The notes beneath the pieces were generated by a model. It saw only the letters and a list, made by a program, of their open reading frames with translations, was not told where the DNA came from and ran no database searches. Position numbers and translations under genes: made by a program. Source: Candidatus Poribacteria bacterium (GTDB lineage Bacteria; Poribacteria; WGA-4E; WGA-3G). Taken from it: a stretch of DNA of 64,000 nucleotides. This document shows positions 18,500 to 27,236 of the stretch, piece by piece. Location of the stretch: contig JAJEEK010000111.1 in assembly GCA_022821065.1 (NCBI GenBank), forward strand, positions 1 through 64,000. The letters are read 5' to 3'. Position 1 is the first letter of the stretch, and the number at the start of each line of letters is the position of its first letter.

Positions 18500-18528
18500 A
18501 AGGCGCGTTGCATAAGCGCGCCTTTTTT
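18500..18528 (+). terminator. Rho-independent terminator after groEL
   Basis: GGCGCG (18502-18507) pairs with CGCGCC (18517-18522), followed by six T. A-rich sequence before the stem may let it also serve the convergent glycosyltransferase gene. Confidence 0.85.
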
Positions 18529-18542
18529 ATTTCTTTCTTAAC

Positions 18543-19667
18543 CTACCGCAAAAACTGCTCACATTCCCGAAGCACCTGCTCAACCCCAATCGTCCACATA
18601 CATGGTGATGTTCCATCTGGTAACGCTTGGCAGCCGTATTCGAAACCCAAATTCAGACACGGGCTGCACGGCATCTCCGCACGAACGATCCCCACATCAC
18701 AATTCCAGGGGCCCCATTGTGCAGCGTTCGTCGGACCGTGCAATCCGATGACCGGTGTCCCCGTCGCTGCTGCGAGATGCATCGGACCACAATTTCCGCT
18801 CACCACCAAGGCCGCATCCGAAAAGAGTGCCGCAAGCTGATTAACATCTGTCCGACCTGCAAGGATAACCGCTCGGTGTTGCGTCTGCGCCGCGATCTGT
18901 TCCGAGATATTGACCTCATCGGGCGCGCCTGTCAAAACGATTTGCACACCGAACCGTTCGACGAGTGTGTCTGCTAAGGCGACATAGTTTTCTGGGGACC
19001 ACCGTCTACGCGGTTCACTACGCCTTCCCGCCTCTGGGTGTAGTGCCACGAGCGGCGTATCAGGCAGCACTTGTTCCTGAATCAATGTTTCACGTACCCA
19101 CGTCCGTGCTACCAAATCGCACCACACTTCGAGATCGAACGCCTGTACCGGACACCCCAGTCGGGCTGCGATGTCCAAGAAGTTCCGGACTTCGTGCCGT
19201 CCTTGGATATGCGGCACTGTCTCTGTGAAGAGAAAATGGCGGTGCTGTCCTTTCGTCTGAAACCCGATACGGACCGGGGCACCTGTAGCGTATGTGAGGA
19301 GCGCGCTCAATCGGGGCCAATGCTCCAAGTCGATTGCCCAGTCGAACTGTTCGCTACGGAGCGGCGTAAGCATCCGATACACCGGCATCTCAAACTGGAT
19401 ATGCTTATCGATATACGGACAACTTGTGAGATAGTTCAGATTGGTGCTTGATGCTAACATCGTAATTTCAGCGTCGGGGAAAGCCTGCCGGATTGCACGG
19501 ATAGTCGGGACAGCCAAGATGGTATCCCCTAATGCTGAGAGTTGAATGAAGAGGATCTTTTGCGGAGAGTGCGGCACCCGAACACGTCTGCAAAACAGGC
19601 TCAGCAGACCACACAGGGGGATGCCCACGTAACGGTCTAAGTATTGTTGAAAAGGATTGGATTGCAT
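18543..19667 (-). CDS. Glycosyltransferase family 9 (heptosyltransferase-like)
   Basis: The protein has 374 residues with the GT-B fold of ADP-heptose:LPS heptosyltransferases. The N-domain has ILFIQLSALGDTILAVPTI; the C-domain has VALHPEAG and VVSGNCGPMHLAAATGTPVIGLHGPTNA, the nucleotide-sugar pocket. A cysteine group near the C-terminus (CSPCLNLGFEYGC, then SPCMW) is also typical. It would act on the inner membrane face in lipopolysaccharide or glycan assembly, supporting a two-membrane envelope. No sugar-nucleotide or LPS genes are adjacent. Confidence 0.85.
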   Translation of the reverse strand: MQSNPFQQYLDRYVGIPLCGLLSLFCRRVRVPHSPQKILFIQLSALGDTILAVPTIRAIRQAFPDAEITMLASSTNLNYLTSCPYIDKHIQFEMPVYRMLTPLRSEQFDWAIDLEHWPRLSALLTYATGAPVRIGFQTKGQHRHFLFTETVPHIQGRHEVRNFLDIAARLGCPVQAFDLEVWCDLVARTWVRETLIQEQVLPDTPLVALHPEAGRRSEPRRRWSPENYVALADTLVERFGVQIVLTGAPDEVNISEQIAAQTQHRAVILAGRTDVNQLAALFSDAALVVSGNCGPMHLAAATGTPVIGLHGPTNAAQWGPWNCDVGIVRAEMPCSPCLNLGFEYGCQALPDGTSPCMWTIGVEQVLRECEQFLR

Positions 19668-19678
19668 AGGAGTTTCCA

Positions 19679-19768
19679 GGGCGATTTTTCTGCGAAAAAT
19701 CTTTCAGCACTCAGTTGTCAGTTAAGAGACGATTTGTGTCAGAAAAATATGACTGAGTCCTGATAACC
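19679..19768. repeat. heptad-type repeat with GATTTTTC hairpin
   Basis: Hairpin 19680-19706 has stem GATTTTTC / GAAAAATC with loop TGC and ends in TTTCAG. CACTCAGTTGTCAGTTAAG heptads follow. Confidence 0.65.
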
Positions 19769-19770
19769 AA

Positions 19771-20442
19771 CTAATCGCTGTCCGCCGTCGTGTATCCATA
19801 CAACTCAATCTCTGCGATCTTCGCGAGTGCTGTCGTCGGACCTTTGAGTTTGTAGACAATACGTCCGCGCCGTGTATTGCCGTCCGGTGTTTGTCTGTTT
19901 TCGCGATCGAGTTGTAGGTTCTCTCGGCGTGCCGCTGCATCGTCTGTCGTCTGTCGGACCAATACCTTAATACTTACGGTTGTGACGACCTTGTTAAGTC
20001 GGATATCAATCACCCGATCCTTATTCGTTCGCTGATCATAGATTTCCTCCCACTCTCCGAGCGAGTTCAACGCTTGCACCTCGAACTCCTGCAGATTCGA
20101 TGAATGGATGACGATCCGATAAATCGACCGCTTTTCCGGTAAATGGACGAGTGCCTCTGATGGCACATCAAGGGTCGCCGCTTGGAGAGCATGGCTCTGC
20201 TTGCGTTGTGACTGACCGACGGTCTCTATTTTACCATCAATGAATGCTGGATCGCTGGCAGCGACACCCGGTTGGAGCGCATAGTTCTCGCTCCATTCCT
20301 GTCCAAGAACACAACCCGAACAGAGGCACATCAATCCGAGCAACGGTAATATGTAAATCAGCCGAATACTTTTTTCCTGTTGAGGTTTCTGCCACCATCT
20401 TCCATAAATATTTCTGAAATTGAATATATTACGCATCTTCAT
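19771..20442 (-). CDS. Putative lipoprotein with discoidin-like domain
   Basis: The protein has 223 residues. After a basic start, a hydrophobic segment (residues ~25-43) ends in CLCSGC, an imperfect lipobox (Cys where Leu is usual at -3). The remainder resembles a galactose-binding/discoidin fold: IYRIVIHSSNLQEFEVQAL and EWEEIYDQ, then a strand pattern ending in AKIAEIELYGY, the usual close of an F5/8-type C domain. It would be an exported, lipid-anchored binding protein. Ligand unknown. A repeat block lies on each side; it is probably monocistronic. Confidence 0.6.
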   Translation of the reverse strand: MKMRNIFNFRNIYGRWWQKPQQEKSIRLIYILPLLGLMCLCSGCVLGQEWSENYALQPGVAASDPAFIDGKIETVGQSQRKQSHALQAATLDVPSEALVHLPEKRSIYRIVIHSSNLQEFEVQALNSLGEWEEIYDQRTNKDRVIDIRLNKVVTTVSIKVLVRQTTDDAAARRENLQLDRENRQTPDGNTRRGRIVYKLKGPTTALAKIAEIELYGYTTADSD

Positions 20443-20475
20443 CTCCGATTCTGCTTGTTAATCACTATCGAACCC

Positions 20476-20556
20476 ATTAAAACAATAGCCGACTACCGAT
20501 AGATAACGGCTAACTTCTGACACCTGAGTTCTGTTAACTGAAAACTATTAACCGAT
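20476..20556. repeat. mixed heptad repeat block
   Basis: AATAGCCGACTACCGATAG and AACGGCTAACTTCTGAC-type sequence is followed by CTGTTAACTGAAAACTATTAA, so both heptad families occur side by side between two minus-strand genes. Confidence 0.6.
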
Positions 20557-20558
20557 GC

Positions 20559-21611
20559 TCACCTTTGCCTCTGATTTCGATTCAATCGCTTCCGATTTTG
20601 GTTCAATCCCTCAATATATTTAATGATGTCTGCTTTCGTCAAGTGTTGGACTTTAAAATAGAGGTTCCGAAAGAACGGCACGAGGTCTTCACCCGCTGCC
20701 TGGCTAAAATAGTAGACGAGCATGCTTGTCGGCATCAAGTCCTCTAATTGTTGATGAAGTCCGTCGGCTTCCATTAATTTGAAGACCTTAATGTAAAAAT
20801 CAGGACCGTATCGTTCCCACAATTCAGCCACAATCGTATAGGCGTAGCTATACCGCCACTGTGTCAGCGGACTGTTCTCCGAATGTCCACCCCAATTTTC
20901 GAGTTCATTAACACCGTTGATATCGATGCGGGCATCTGCCTTGAGGCTATCAAATTTCCCATGTAAGCCACCACTCACATACTCCGTTTGAATCAAGACA
21001 GCGATGCCTTCCGAAAACCAGACCGGTAGATAATAGATATTTGTGAAAGCGTGTGTCAGTTCATGGGCACGGACTCCTTGCTTTTCATACATCTGCATCG
21101 GGAAGTCCATCTTTATGCCTGTAATAGATTTCACATATCGTCCATCCTGCATACCGCTCCTGTACTGTGTCGTCGTAAACGCGCCGAGTCTACTATCTCT
21201 ATACTTGTCATGTAATGTTACGTGAATCTGATGCTCTGGATGGAACCCGAAATGTTTGTGCATCGCCTCGTAAAGACTTTCCATATAGATGAGTGCACTT
21301 ACCCCAAATTCCGTGCGTTCGGTGATCTCATCAAACGCTGGCAGCTGCAGTAAATCTTCAGCAAATTTAATCGTATAGTGATCGCTCTCGCCAAACAAAG
21401 CACCCGGTTCGATGTTATCCTCATCAATTTCGGATTTTGGCGACTGAAGCATCAGTGAACTCGCGTTCCGTTCTTCAAGGAGTCGTTTCTCACGACGCTG
21501 CCGTGCCTCTTCAAGTGCTGCACACCCATTGAAAACGAATGCCGCAACAAGCAGCATCGGTATCACGCACCAAAAAGTCGCAATAAAGGATCGTCTGTTT
21601 TTCTGTCTCAT
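20559..21611 (-). CDS. Lipoprotein zinc metalloprotease-like (peptidase MA-like)
   Basis: The protein has 350 residues. A signal peptide ends at VFNGC (lipoprotein, cysteine near residue 29), followed by a charged helix. HELTHAF near the middle is an HExxH zinc motif, and about 15 residues later WFSEGIAVL supplies the downstream glutamate of gluzincin-type peptidases (peptidase_MA). The C-terminus is arginine/asparagine-rich. Start 21611 has GAGAGGAG upstream; a longer frame from 21683 would overlap the sulfatase-like gene. It follows that gene by 13 bases, so the two are probably one operon. Confidence 0.7.
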   Translation of the reverse strand: MRQKNRRSFIATFWCVIPMLLVAAFVFNGCAALEEARQRREKRLLEERNASSLMLQSPKSEIDEDNIEPGALFGESDHYTIKFAEDLLQLPAFDEITERTEFGVSALIYMESLYEAMHKHFGFHPEHQIHVTLHDKYRDSRLGAFTTTQYRSGMQDGRYVKSITGIKMDFPMQMYEKQGVRAHELTHAFTNIYYLPVWFSEGIAVLIQTEYVSGGLHGKFDSLKADARIDINGVNELENWGGHSENSPLTQWRYSYAYTIVAELWERYGPDFYIKVFKLMEADGLHQQLEDLMPTSMLVYYFSQAAGEDLVPFFRNLYFKVQHLTKADIIKYIEGLNQNRKRLNRNQRQR

Positions 21612-21624
21612 GATGCTCCTCTCT

Positions 21625-22992
21625 TTAGAGCGGTACCGCTTTCGATTTATCGCCGATGCGGCGCATGGTAATTTCTTGTTCAACTGTCGGATCGGGGAGC
21701 CCTGTCTCGGCGAGTCGGCGTTCCAAGAAAGCCGCCATATCCGCTTTCAGACGCGCAACGACTTCGTCCGCCTCCTCAGCAAGATTATAGACCTCGTCCG
21801 GATCCTCCTCAAGGTCGTAGAGTTCCAATTCCGGCGTGTTATAAACGGTAGGCGTGCCACCGGTCTCAACGATAAGTTTCCATTTCCGCGTCTGCCATCC
21901 GCGTTTCTTCATCCATCCGCACTCCGTTAAGTAGACTGCCTCCGTTGTACCGTCATGTATGCTGTTCTCCATCAACAGACGCAGACTTACGCCTTCCATC
22001 TTTTCACGTTCCGATATGGACTCTAAACCGGCGTAGTCGAGAATCGTCGGCGCGATGTCGGTGAGACGCACGAGACCGTCGAGCCGCTGCCCTTCCGGCA
22101 GAAGTGCTGGACAGTGCACAATCAGTGGTACGTGACAGTTCGTTTCGTAAAGTCCGTGGTGATCGTACCAGAGTTCATGCTCGTCGAGCTCTTCACCGTG
22201 ATCCGCCGTAATGATGAGCAGTGTCTCCTCAAATTGATCGGAGTCTTGTAGATACCGGAAAAGCTGCGCAAGACACGCATCCAGATAGGCAATAGAGGCA
22301 TCGTACTGCGCGTTGACATACTGCCGATCTCGCCAGAGCCGTTTCTTCGCAATATTATCCGGGTCTGTTGGGTCCGGTGTACACATCCACTGCCGGAAAT
22401 AGTCCGTGAAAGGCTCACATGCGTAGACTGCATCCATACTCCGGTTGTTCGAATCACATTCATCGCCGCTATAGAACATCCGTTCAAACGGGAGCGGTGG
22501 ATGATACGGTGTATGCGGATCCCAGTAGTGGAGGAACGCGAACCACGGTCTATCCTGCGCTTGTGCGAGGTCTAACAACTCCATCGCTGTCTGATTGACC
22601 GCTTCCGCCTTTCGCGCTTTACGGAAACCGCTCTCCCATTGATAGCCTCGGTACTGATTTTCAGGGAAACCACGCTGGAACCAGCGTCCCAAATTGTCCG
22701 CAGCGACAGTAAAGTACCCAGCCTCACTTAGCAACTCCGGTATTGTATTAACGTCTGTCGCTAAATTCAGTTTACCACCCTGTGTGATAATTTGGTGCGA
22801 CAAGACATCCTTACCGGTGAACATCGTGGTATGTGCAGGATGCGTCGGGATATGTGGGCTGATACACTTCTCAAAAAGCACCGATTTTTCCACCAACGCA
22901 TCAAGATGCGGCGTTGTTAGATGATAGTGACCATAACAACTCATACTTGAGGCTCGGAGCGTATCGAGTGAGATGAGGATAATATTACGCAA
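21625..22992 (-). CDS. Sulfatase/alkaline phosphatase-superfamily hydrolase lacking the formylglycine cysteine
   Basis: The protein has 455 residues. NIILISLDTLRA near the N-terminus gives the metal aspartates, TADHGEELDEHELWYDHHG the second metal site, and VPLIVHCP the strand before it. The segment aligned to the sulfatase signature C-x-P-S-R reads THPAH, so Cys is replaced by Thr. That fits a phospho- or other ester hydrolase using Thr, or a sulfatase-like enzyme of unknown mechanism. No signal peptide is evident, so the location is uncertain. First gene of a unit with the metalloprotease-like lipoprotein. Confidence 0.8.
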   Translation of the reverse strand: MRNIILISLDTLRASSMSCYGHYHLTTPHLDALVEKSVLFEKCISPHIPTHPAHTTMFTGKDVLSHQIITQGGKLNLATDVNTIPELLSEAGYFTVAADNLGRWFQRGFPENQYRGYQWESGFRKARKAEAVNQTAMELLDLAQAQDRPWFAFLHYWDPHTPYHPPLPFERMFYSGDECDSNNRSMDAVYACEPFTDYFRQWMCTPDPTDPDNIAKKRLWRDRQYVNAQYDASIAYLDACLAQLFRYLQDSDQFEETLLIITADHGEELDEHELWYDHHGLYETNCHVPLIVHCPALLPEGQRLDGLVRLTDIAPTILDYAGLESISEREKMEGVSLRLLMENSIHDGTTEAVYLTECGWMKKRGWQTRKWKLIVETGGTPTVYNTPELELYDLEEDPDEVYNLAEEADEVVARLKADMAAFLERRLAETGLPDPTVEQEITMRRIGDKSKAVPL

Positions 22993-23014
22993 ATTTTTAC
23001 CCCTTTATTCGCTG

Positions 23015-24160
23015 TTAATTCCCTGCTGCAGCCTCTGCCGTATTGCTCTGTGCCGCACGGATCGCCTCACACAGATACGTAATCCCTTCAGGAACGTCAT
23101 CAACGTGGCAGTATGCATACGCCAGCCGGATTGCTTTCACCGGTTCGTTCGCATAGTGGAACGCGCGTCCGTTACTATAGCCGACACCTTTCGCCGATGC
23201 TAACCGTTGCAACTTCTCCATATCCGTTGTCTCCGGCAGGTCTATCCAGAGGAACAACCCACCCCGCGGACGCGTCCACGTACAGAGGTCGCTGACGTGT
23301 TTCTCAAGCGTATCCGTCACTGCCCGACACTTCGCACCCACAGCAGCGTTCGTCTTCACGAGATGCGTTTCGAGGTGTTCCATAAAGAATTCAGCAACAA
23401 TTGCACTCGCCAACGCACTCGTCCCACCGTCCCATCGGTTCTGGTGGATCTGACCGTAATACGGTTGTCTCGCCACGAAATAGCCTTGCCGAACCCCGGC
23501 ACCTAAGATTTTAGAGAACGTCGCGATGAAGATGACCCGATTTGCAGTGTCTAATTTAAAGAGCGATGCCGGTGTCGGTGTCGATGTAAAGTCGATATCG
23601 CCGTAGCAGTCGTCCTCGACAATCAGCGTGTCGTATTCTTCCGCGAGTAACAGCATCCGTTTCCGTCGTTCCAACGAGAGGATCGCGCCCGTCGGGTTCT
23701 GATGGTTCGATGTCGTATAGATCAAAGATGGACGGATATTTTTCGCTCTCAACGCCTTAAGCTTTGATTCCAGGGCATCCATATCCATACCGTCGATATA
23801 GTCCATTGACACACCTTCAATGTTCGCCTTGAAATGCCGCATGATACCTAAAGTACCGCTATAGGTATATTCCTCAGTTAGCACCGTATCACCCGGATTA
23901 ATAAGCGTCCCAAGCACAAGTTCGAGGGCCTGCATGGAACCAGAGGTGATTGAGATGTTATCAATCGGCAGTGGCACACCCTCACGCCGTTCAAACCGCA
24001 TAGAGGCGAGTTCACGCAGACCGCTGTACCCAGATTCACCCGGATAGTTGACCAAATCGCCACCTAACTTCCGAAGTGCTTTCTCACTCGCAGCGATAAG
24101 TCCCTCTGTCGGGAACGTATACGGATCTGGACGACCGCCTGTAAAAGCAAAGTCTTTCAT
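23015..24160 (-). CDS. PLP-dependent class I/II aminotransferase (LysN/MocR-like)
   Basis: The protein has 381 residues. NYPGESGYSGLRELASMRFERREG and ITSGSMQALELVLGTLINPGDTVLTEEYTY are typical of the 2-aminoadipate/aromatic aminotransferase branch. TTSNHQNPTGA follows, and the Schiff-base lysine lies in FIATFSKILGAGVRQGY. There is no winged-helix domain, so it is an enzyme and not a MocR regulator. Start 24160 has AGGAAGGAT upstream; the earlier ATG at 24184 includes that site. The amino donor and acceptor are unknown. Confidence 0.85.
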   Translation of the reverse strand: MKDFAFTGGRPDPYTFPTEGLIAASEKALRKLGGDLVNYPGESGYSGLRELASMRFERREGVPLPIDNISITSGSMQALELVLGTLINPGDTVLTEEYTYSGTLGIMRHFKANIEGVSMDYIDGMDMDALESKLKALRAKNIRPSLIYTTSNHQNPTGAILSLERRKRMLLLAEEYDTLIVEDDCYGDIDFTSTPTPASLFKLDTANRVIFIATFSKILGAGVRQGYFVARQPYYGQIHQNRWDGGTSALASAIVAEFFMEHLETHLVKTNAAVGAKCRAVTDTLEKHVSDLCTWTRPRGGLFLWIDLPETTDMEKLQRLASAKGVGYSNGRAFHYANEPVKAIRLAYAYCHVDDVPEGITYLCEAIRAAQSNTAEAAAGN

Positions 24161-24229
24161 AACATATCCTTCCTGTAGATTCATTCCTTTTGTTGAAAAT
24201 TATAGCAGACTTCACGAAAAAAAGCAAAC

Positions 24230-24302
24230 AGTTGTCAGTTCGGTTGTCAGGACTCAGTTATCTGCTGCCTTGTATGGGGGCCTGAGGACTGGCAACTGAT
24301 AA
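24230..24302. repeat. heptad-type repeat block
   Basis: CAGTTGTCAGTTCGGTTGTC, CAGGACTCAGTTATCTG and GACTGGCAACTGATAACC, between divergent genes and just upstream of the rimI promoter. Confidence 0.6.
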
Positions 24303-24312
24303 CCTCCAACCC

Positions 24313-24342
24313 TTGACAGCAATTCCTGCACTATGCTATACT
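24313..24342 (+). promoter_or_regulatory. sigma70 promoter of rimI
   Basis: TTGACA (24313-24318) and TATACT (24337-24342), 18-base spacing, TGC before the -10. It excludes a start at 24313 and supports the ATG at 24379. Confidence 0.7.
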
Positions 24343-24378
24343 TCACGCTATCTTAGACTTTTGTACAGGTTGATTGAT

Positions 24379-24861
24379 ATGACAGCCCGAAGCCCGCACC
24401 CTAACCTCACATTTGAACCGATGCATGCGGACGACCTACAGCAGGTTTTAGCCATTGAGAACCAATGCTTCGAGGATCCGTGGAGTGCTACCTATTTTAG
24501 GTTGTCCCTAAAGCGACCGAGATCGTCCGAATATTTTTACGTCGCACGGCGCGAACAGACCGTCGTCGGCTACATAATATTCTATATCCTTCACGAAGAA
24601 GCGCAAATCTTGAACATCGCTGTATTGCCTGCCTGTCAACGCCAAGGTATCGGCAAATATCTGCTCGCCTCAGCCTTGGAGATGATACAGTCTGATAGTG
24701 ATCGCGAAGTCTTTTTAGAAGTCGCTGTTGGCAATCTACCGGCGCAATATCTTTATCGAGAATTCGGGTTCCGCATCTGCGGCATCCGAAAAAACTACTA
24801 TGGACGCTATAAAGACGCTTACGTTTTACGCAAAGGAGCTAAAGAAGAAGATGCTACTTAA
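24379..24861 (+). CDS. rimI: Ribosomal-protein-alanine N-acetyltransferase-like GNAT
   Basis: The 160-residue GNAT protein would transfer acetyl from acetyl-CoA to the N-terminal alanine of ribosomal protein S18. It has the RimI beginning (EPMHADDLQQVLAIENQCFEDPWS), the acetyl-CoA loop NIAVLPACQRQGIGKYLL and the ending LYREFGFRICGIRKNYY, whose tyrosine region is characteristic. Alternatives within the GNAT family are possible because tsaB/tsaD are not adjacent. The last 11 bases overlap the isochorismatase gene, so the two are coupled. Confidence 0.8.
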   Translation: MTARSPHPNLTFEPMHADDLQQVLAIENQCFEDPWSATYFRLSLKRPRSSEYFYVARREQTVVGYIIFYILHEEAQILNIAVLPACQRQGIGKYLLASALEMIQSDSDREVFLEVAVGNLPAQYLYREFGFRICGIRKNYYGRYKDAYVLRKGAKEEDAT

Positions 24862-25630
24862 CCTCTTAAGTCACACAATTTCAGCGGTGCCGACACTATC
24901 CCTCTCAACCCGACGACAGGAAGCGCGAACTGTCGGAAGAAACGGTTGGCGCGTCATTGAAGAAGAGGCACACTGGAACCCCGCTGAAACAGCCATTATT
25001 GTTGTTGATATGTGGAACGAGCACTGGTCCTGGGGCGCGACTGAACGCGTGAATGTCATGGTACCACGCATGGACATCGTGCTCGGACGTGCAAGACAGA
25101 ATGGCGTGCAAATTATCCACGCGCCCTCCGATACGATGGATTTTTACGAAGAACACCCAGCGCGACGTTGGGTCCTTGAACTCCCACACGCCGAGCCGCC
25201 TGCCCAACGAGAGATGCCTGATCCACCACTACCGGTTGATGCATCCGATGGCGGCTCGGATACCGGCGAAGCCGAAAGCTACAAAGCCTGGCACCGACAG
25301 CACCCTGTCATTGAAATTCGCGACACGGATGCCATCAGCGACAACGGACAGGAGGTTTACAACCTACTCCACCACAAAGGCATCAAGAACCTCATCTTCA
25401 TGGGGGTCCACACGAATATGTGCGTACTCGGACGTTCTTTTGCGATTAAACAGATGGTGCGTTGGGGATTAAACGCCGTCCTCGCACGCGATCTCACCGA
25501 TGCGATGTACAACCCGTTCAAGCCGCCGTACGTTAGCCACGAAGAAGGCACACAGCTGATTATTGAATACATTGAGAAATTCTGGTGTCCAACAATTCTC
25601 AGCGGCGATCTAACAACCCCAAAGATGTGA
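24851..25630 (+). CDS. Isochorismatase-family cysteine hydrolase
   Basis: The protein has 259 residues. TAIIVVDMWNEHW carries the catalytic aspartate and GVHTNMCVLGRSFAI the nucleophilic cysteine of this superfamily (isochorismatase, nicotinamidase, N-carbamoyl hydrolases). The DxWNEH motif with several histidines allows metal binding as in nicotinamidases. An insertion of about 40 residues rich in Pro/Asp lies between ELPHAEPP and the next strand. Start 24851 has AAGGAG upstream and lies inside the 3' end of rimI. The substrate cannot be fixed. Confidence 0.8.
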   Translation: MLLNLLSHTISAVPTLSLSTRRQEARTVGRNGWRVIEEEAHWNPAETAIIVVDMWNEHWSWGATERVNVMVPRMDIVLGRARQNGVQIIHAPSDTMDFYEEHPARRWVLELPHAEPPAQREMPDPPLPVDASDGGSDTGEAESYKAWHRQHPVIEIRDTDAISDNGQEVYNLLHHKGIKNLIFMGVHTNMCVLGRSFAIKQMVRWGLNAVLARDLTDAMYNPFKPPYVSHEEGTQLIIEYIEKFWCPTILSGDLTTPKM

Positions 25631-25661
25631 AATAGCTGTCAGCCGTCGGCTAATGGCTATC
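25631..25661. repeat. GGCTGAC-type heptad repeat
   Basis: AGCTGTCAGCCGTCGGCTAA and TGGCTATCG between the stop codon and the terminator. Confidence 0.6.
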
Positions 25662-25664
25662 GAC

Positions 25665-25703
25665 AAAAAAGCCCGCGATAACAAAATTACCGCGGGCTTT
25701 TTT
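25665..25703. terminator. bidirectional Rho-independent terminator
   Basis: GCCCGCG (25671-25677) and CGCGGGC (25691-25697) are flanked by six A on the left and six T on the right, so the hairpin can end both the plus-strand isochorismatase unit and the minus-strand malectin unit. Confidence 0.9.
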
Positions 25704-25720
25704 GGGTTCAATGCGTAATC

Positions 25721-26368
25721 TTACTGACGATCATCTTTCAGTATACCCCACATCGTCGTGAGTTTCTGCTTCGGATCCACAGCAGTGCTTACAGCAGGCA
25801 CAGCCTCCAAAGCACTGAACATAGCGTTCAGGTCACCCGCACCCGTTTCAGCATTGCCAGCGAAATCGAAATCGAGGGTCCCATCGCTAACCTCAATCCC
25901 TGGATAGATTTTGATGTCAATTTCATGACTGCCCGGTGTCACATAGAGCGGTTCGACGTTCTCATCTTCAATGAAAATATCGAAGCCACGGTTATTCGGC
26001 GACCAGTGTTCACCCACGAGATACGTCACATCAAAAGTGCCGTTACCCGTCTTGAACTGATACTTCACAGTGTCAGGGAACTGTGCCCAACTGACAGCAT
26101 AGAACAGATCCACATCGTAGCCAGCGGCTTCCGCTTGTGCCTGTGCCGCCGCCGTCAACTCTGTTACCTCTGCTACCCGAGGTGCTTTTTCAATCCAGCC
26201 ACCCCACGATTGGTCTTCCTGCTGCGCACCACGCCAAACACGGCCCTGCGAATCCGTGAAGTCATCCGTCTTGCCGCCCCACACCCGGAACTCCTCCGCT
26301 GGTAGCAACGTCGGCACTGCAAGCACCGTGAATAAGAACGCTATCGTTAAAACACTAAAAAACCTCAT
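25721..26368 (-). CDS. Secreted malectin-like carbohydrate-binding protein 1
   Basis: The protein has 215 residues with a signal peptide (residues 1-24, ending LLPAEE). The mature part matches the malectin/di-glucose-binding pattern: FRVWGGKTDDFTDSQGRVWR, a central YLVGEHWSPNNRGFDIFIEDE, HEIDI and finally GDLNAMFSALE. The C-terminal tail KLTTMWGILK is shared with its neighbour. Start 26368 follows GGAGG. It is 59-70% similar by eye to the gene upstream and is probably its tandem duplicate. It would bind glycan outside the cell or in the periplasm (inferred). Confidence 0.65.
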   Translation of the reverse strand: MRFFSVLTIAFLFTVLAVPTLLPAEEFRVWGGKTDDFTDSQGRVWRGAQQEDQSWGGWIEKAPRVAEVTELTAAAQAQAEAAGYDVDLFYAVSWAQFPDTVKYQFKTGNGTFDVTYLVGEHWSPNNRGFDIFIEDENVEPLYVTPGSHEIDIKIYPGIEVSDGTLDFDFAGNAETGAGDLNAMFSALEAVPAVSTAVDPKQKLTTMWGILKDDRQ

Positions 26369-26388
26369 CAAAAATTGCCTCCATCTAT

Positions 26389-27042
26389 CTATTGATTTTG
26401 CCGTTCCGACTTCAGCGCACCCCAGGACGTCGTGACTTTCTGCTTCGGATCAACGGCTAATGCAGGAATCACCTCTATCCCGCTAAACATTGCGTTAAGG
26501 TCACCGGCACCCGTCGCCGGGTTACCAGCAAATTCGAGGCTCATCACATCATCTTTAACCTCAATACCCTCATATCGCTTAATATCGATCTCGTGGTTCC
26601 CAGGGGTCACATATTCCTCTTCAACAATCTCGTCTTCGATAATAATATCGAAGCCGCGGTTGTTCGGCGACCAGTGCTCACCCACGAGATACGTCACAGT
26701 GAACATGCCTTTGCCGGTATTCAGATCCATCTTGACTGTATCAGGGAACTGTGCCCAGCTGACAGCGTAAAAAAGCTCATTATCGTAGCCTTCATCTTTC
26801 GCCAGTTTTTCGGCATCCTTGGTGAGTTGTTGGACCTCCGCTACACGCGGCAGCTTTTCAATCCAGCCACCCCACGCTTCCTTCTCATTCTGTCCGCCGT
26901 GCCAGACACGACCTTCGGAATCTTTGAAATCGTCCACTTTACCACCCCATACCCGAATCTCTTCGGCAGGGACAGCGTCATAAACAATGGCTACCGTAGC
27001 GAATACGGCAATCAACACAACTAAAAATAGGCTTCGTAGCAT
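26389..27042 (-). CDS. Secreted malectin-like carbohydrate-binding protein 2
   Basis: The 217-residue paralogue of the preceding entry has the same order of elements: signal peptide (ending AVPAEE), IRVWGGKVDDFKDSEGRVWH, YLVGEHWSPNNRGFDIIIEDE, HEIDI, GDLNAMFSGIE and the tail KVTTSWGALK. Start 27042 is set by AAGGAGG, so the longer frame to 27108 is not used. It is the promoter-proximal gene of the pair, with a 20-base gap to its paralogue. Confidence 0.65.
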   Translation of the reverse strand: MLRSLFLVVLIAVFATVAIVYDAVPAEEIRVWGGKVDDFKDSEGRVWHGGQNEKEAWGGWIEKLPRVAEVQQLTKDAEKLAKDEGYDNELFYAVSWAQFPDTVKMDLNTGKGMFTVTYLVGEHWSPNNRGFDIIIEDEIVEEEYVTPGNHEIDIKRYEGIEVKDDVMSLEFAGNPATGAGDLNAMFSGIEVIPALAVDPKQKVTTSWGALKSERQNQ

Positions 27043-27130
27043 AATTTTCCTCCTTGGGTTGTACACAATAGGTACAAGTATGTTAAAAAAATAACACATA
27101 TATCTCACAAATTCAACTCTTTTTTCCGAA

Positions 27131-27236
27131 GTTATCAGTTGTCAGGACGCTGCGCTTTCAGTATTCAGTTAACACCTTGTGGAGGTTACTGTCCATATTC
27201 CGACCACAAGAGACCTCTTTAACTGAATACTGTTAA
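27131..27236. repeat. heptad-type repeat block
   Basis: AGTTATCAGTTGTCAGG, a short ACGC-TGC-GC hairpin at 27145-27161 ending TTTCAG, TATTCAGTTAAC, and a second group GAATACTGTTAAC close to the next stop codon. Confidence 0.65.
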
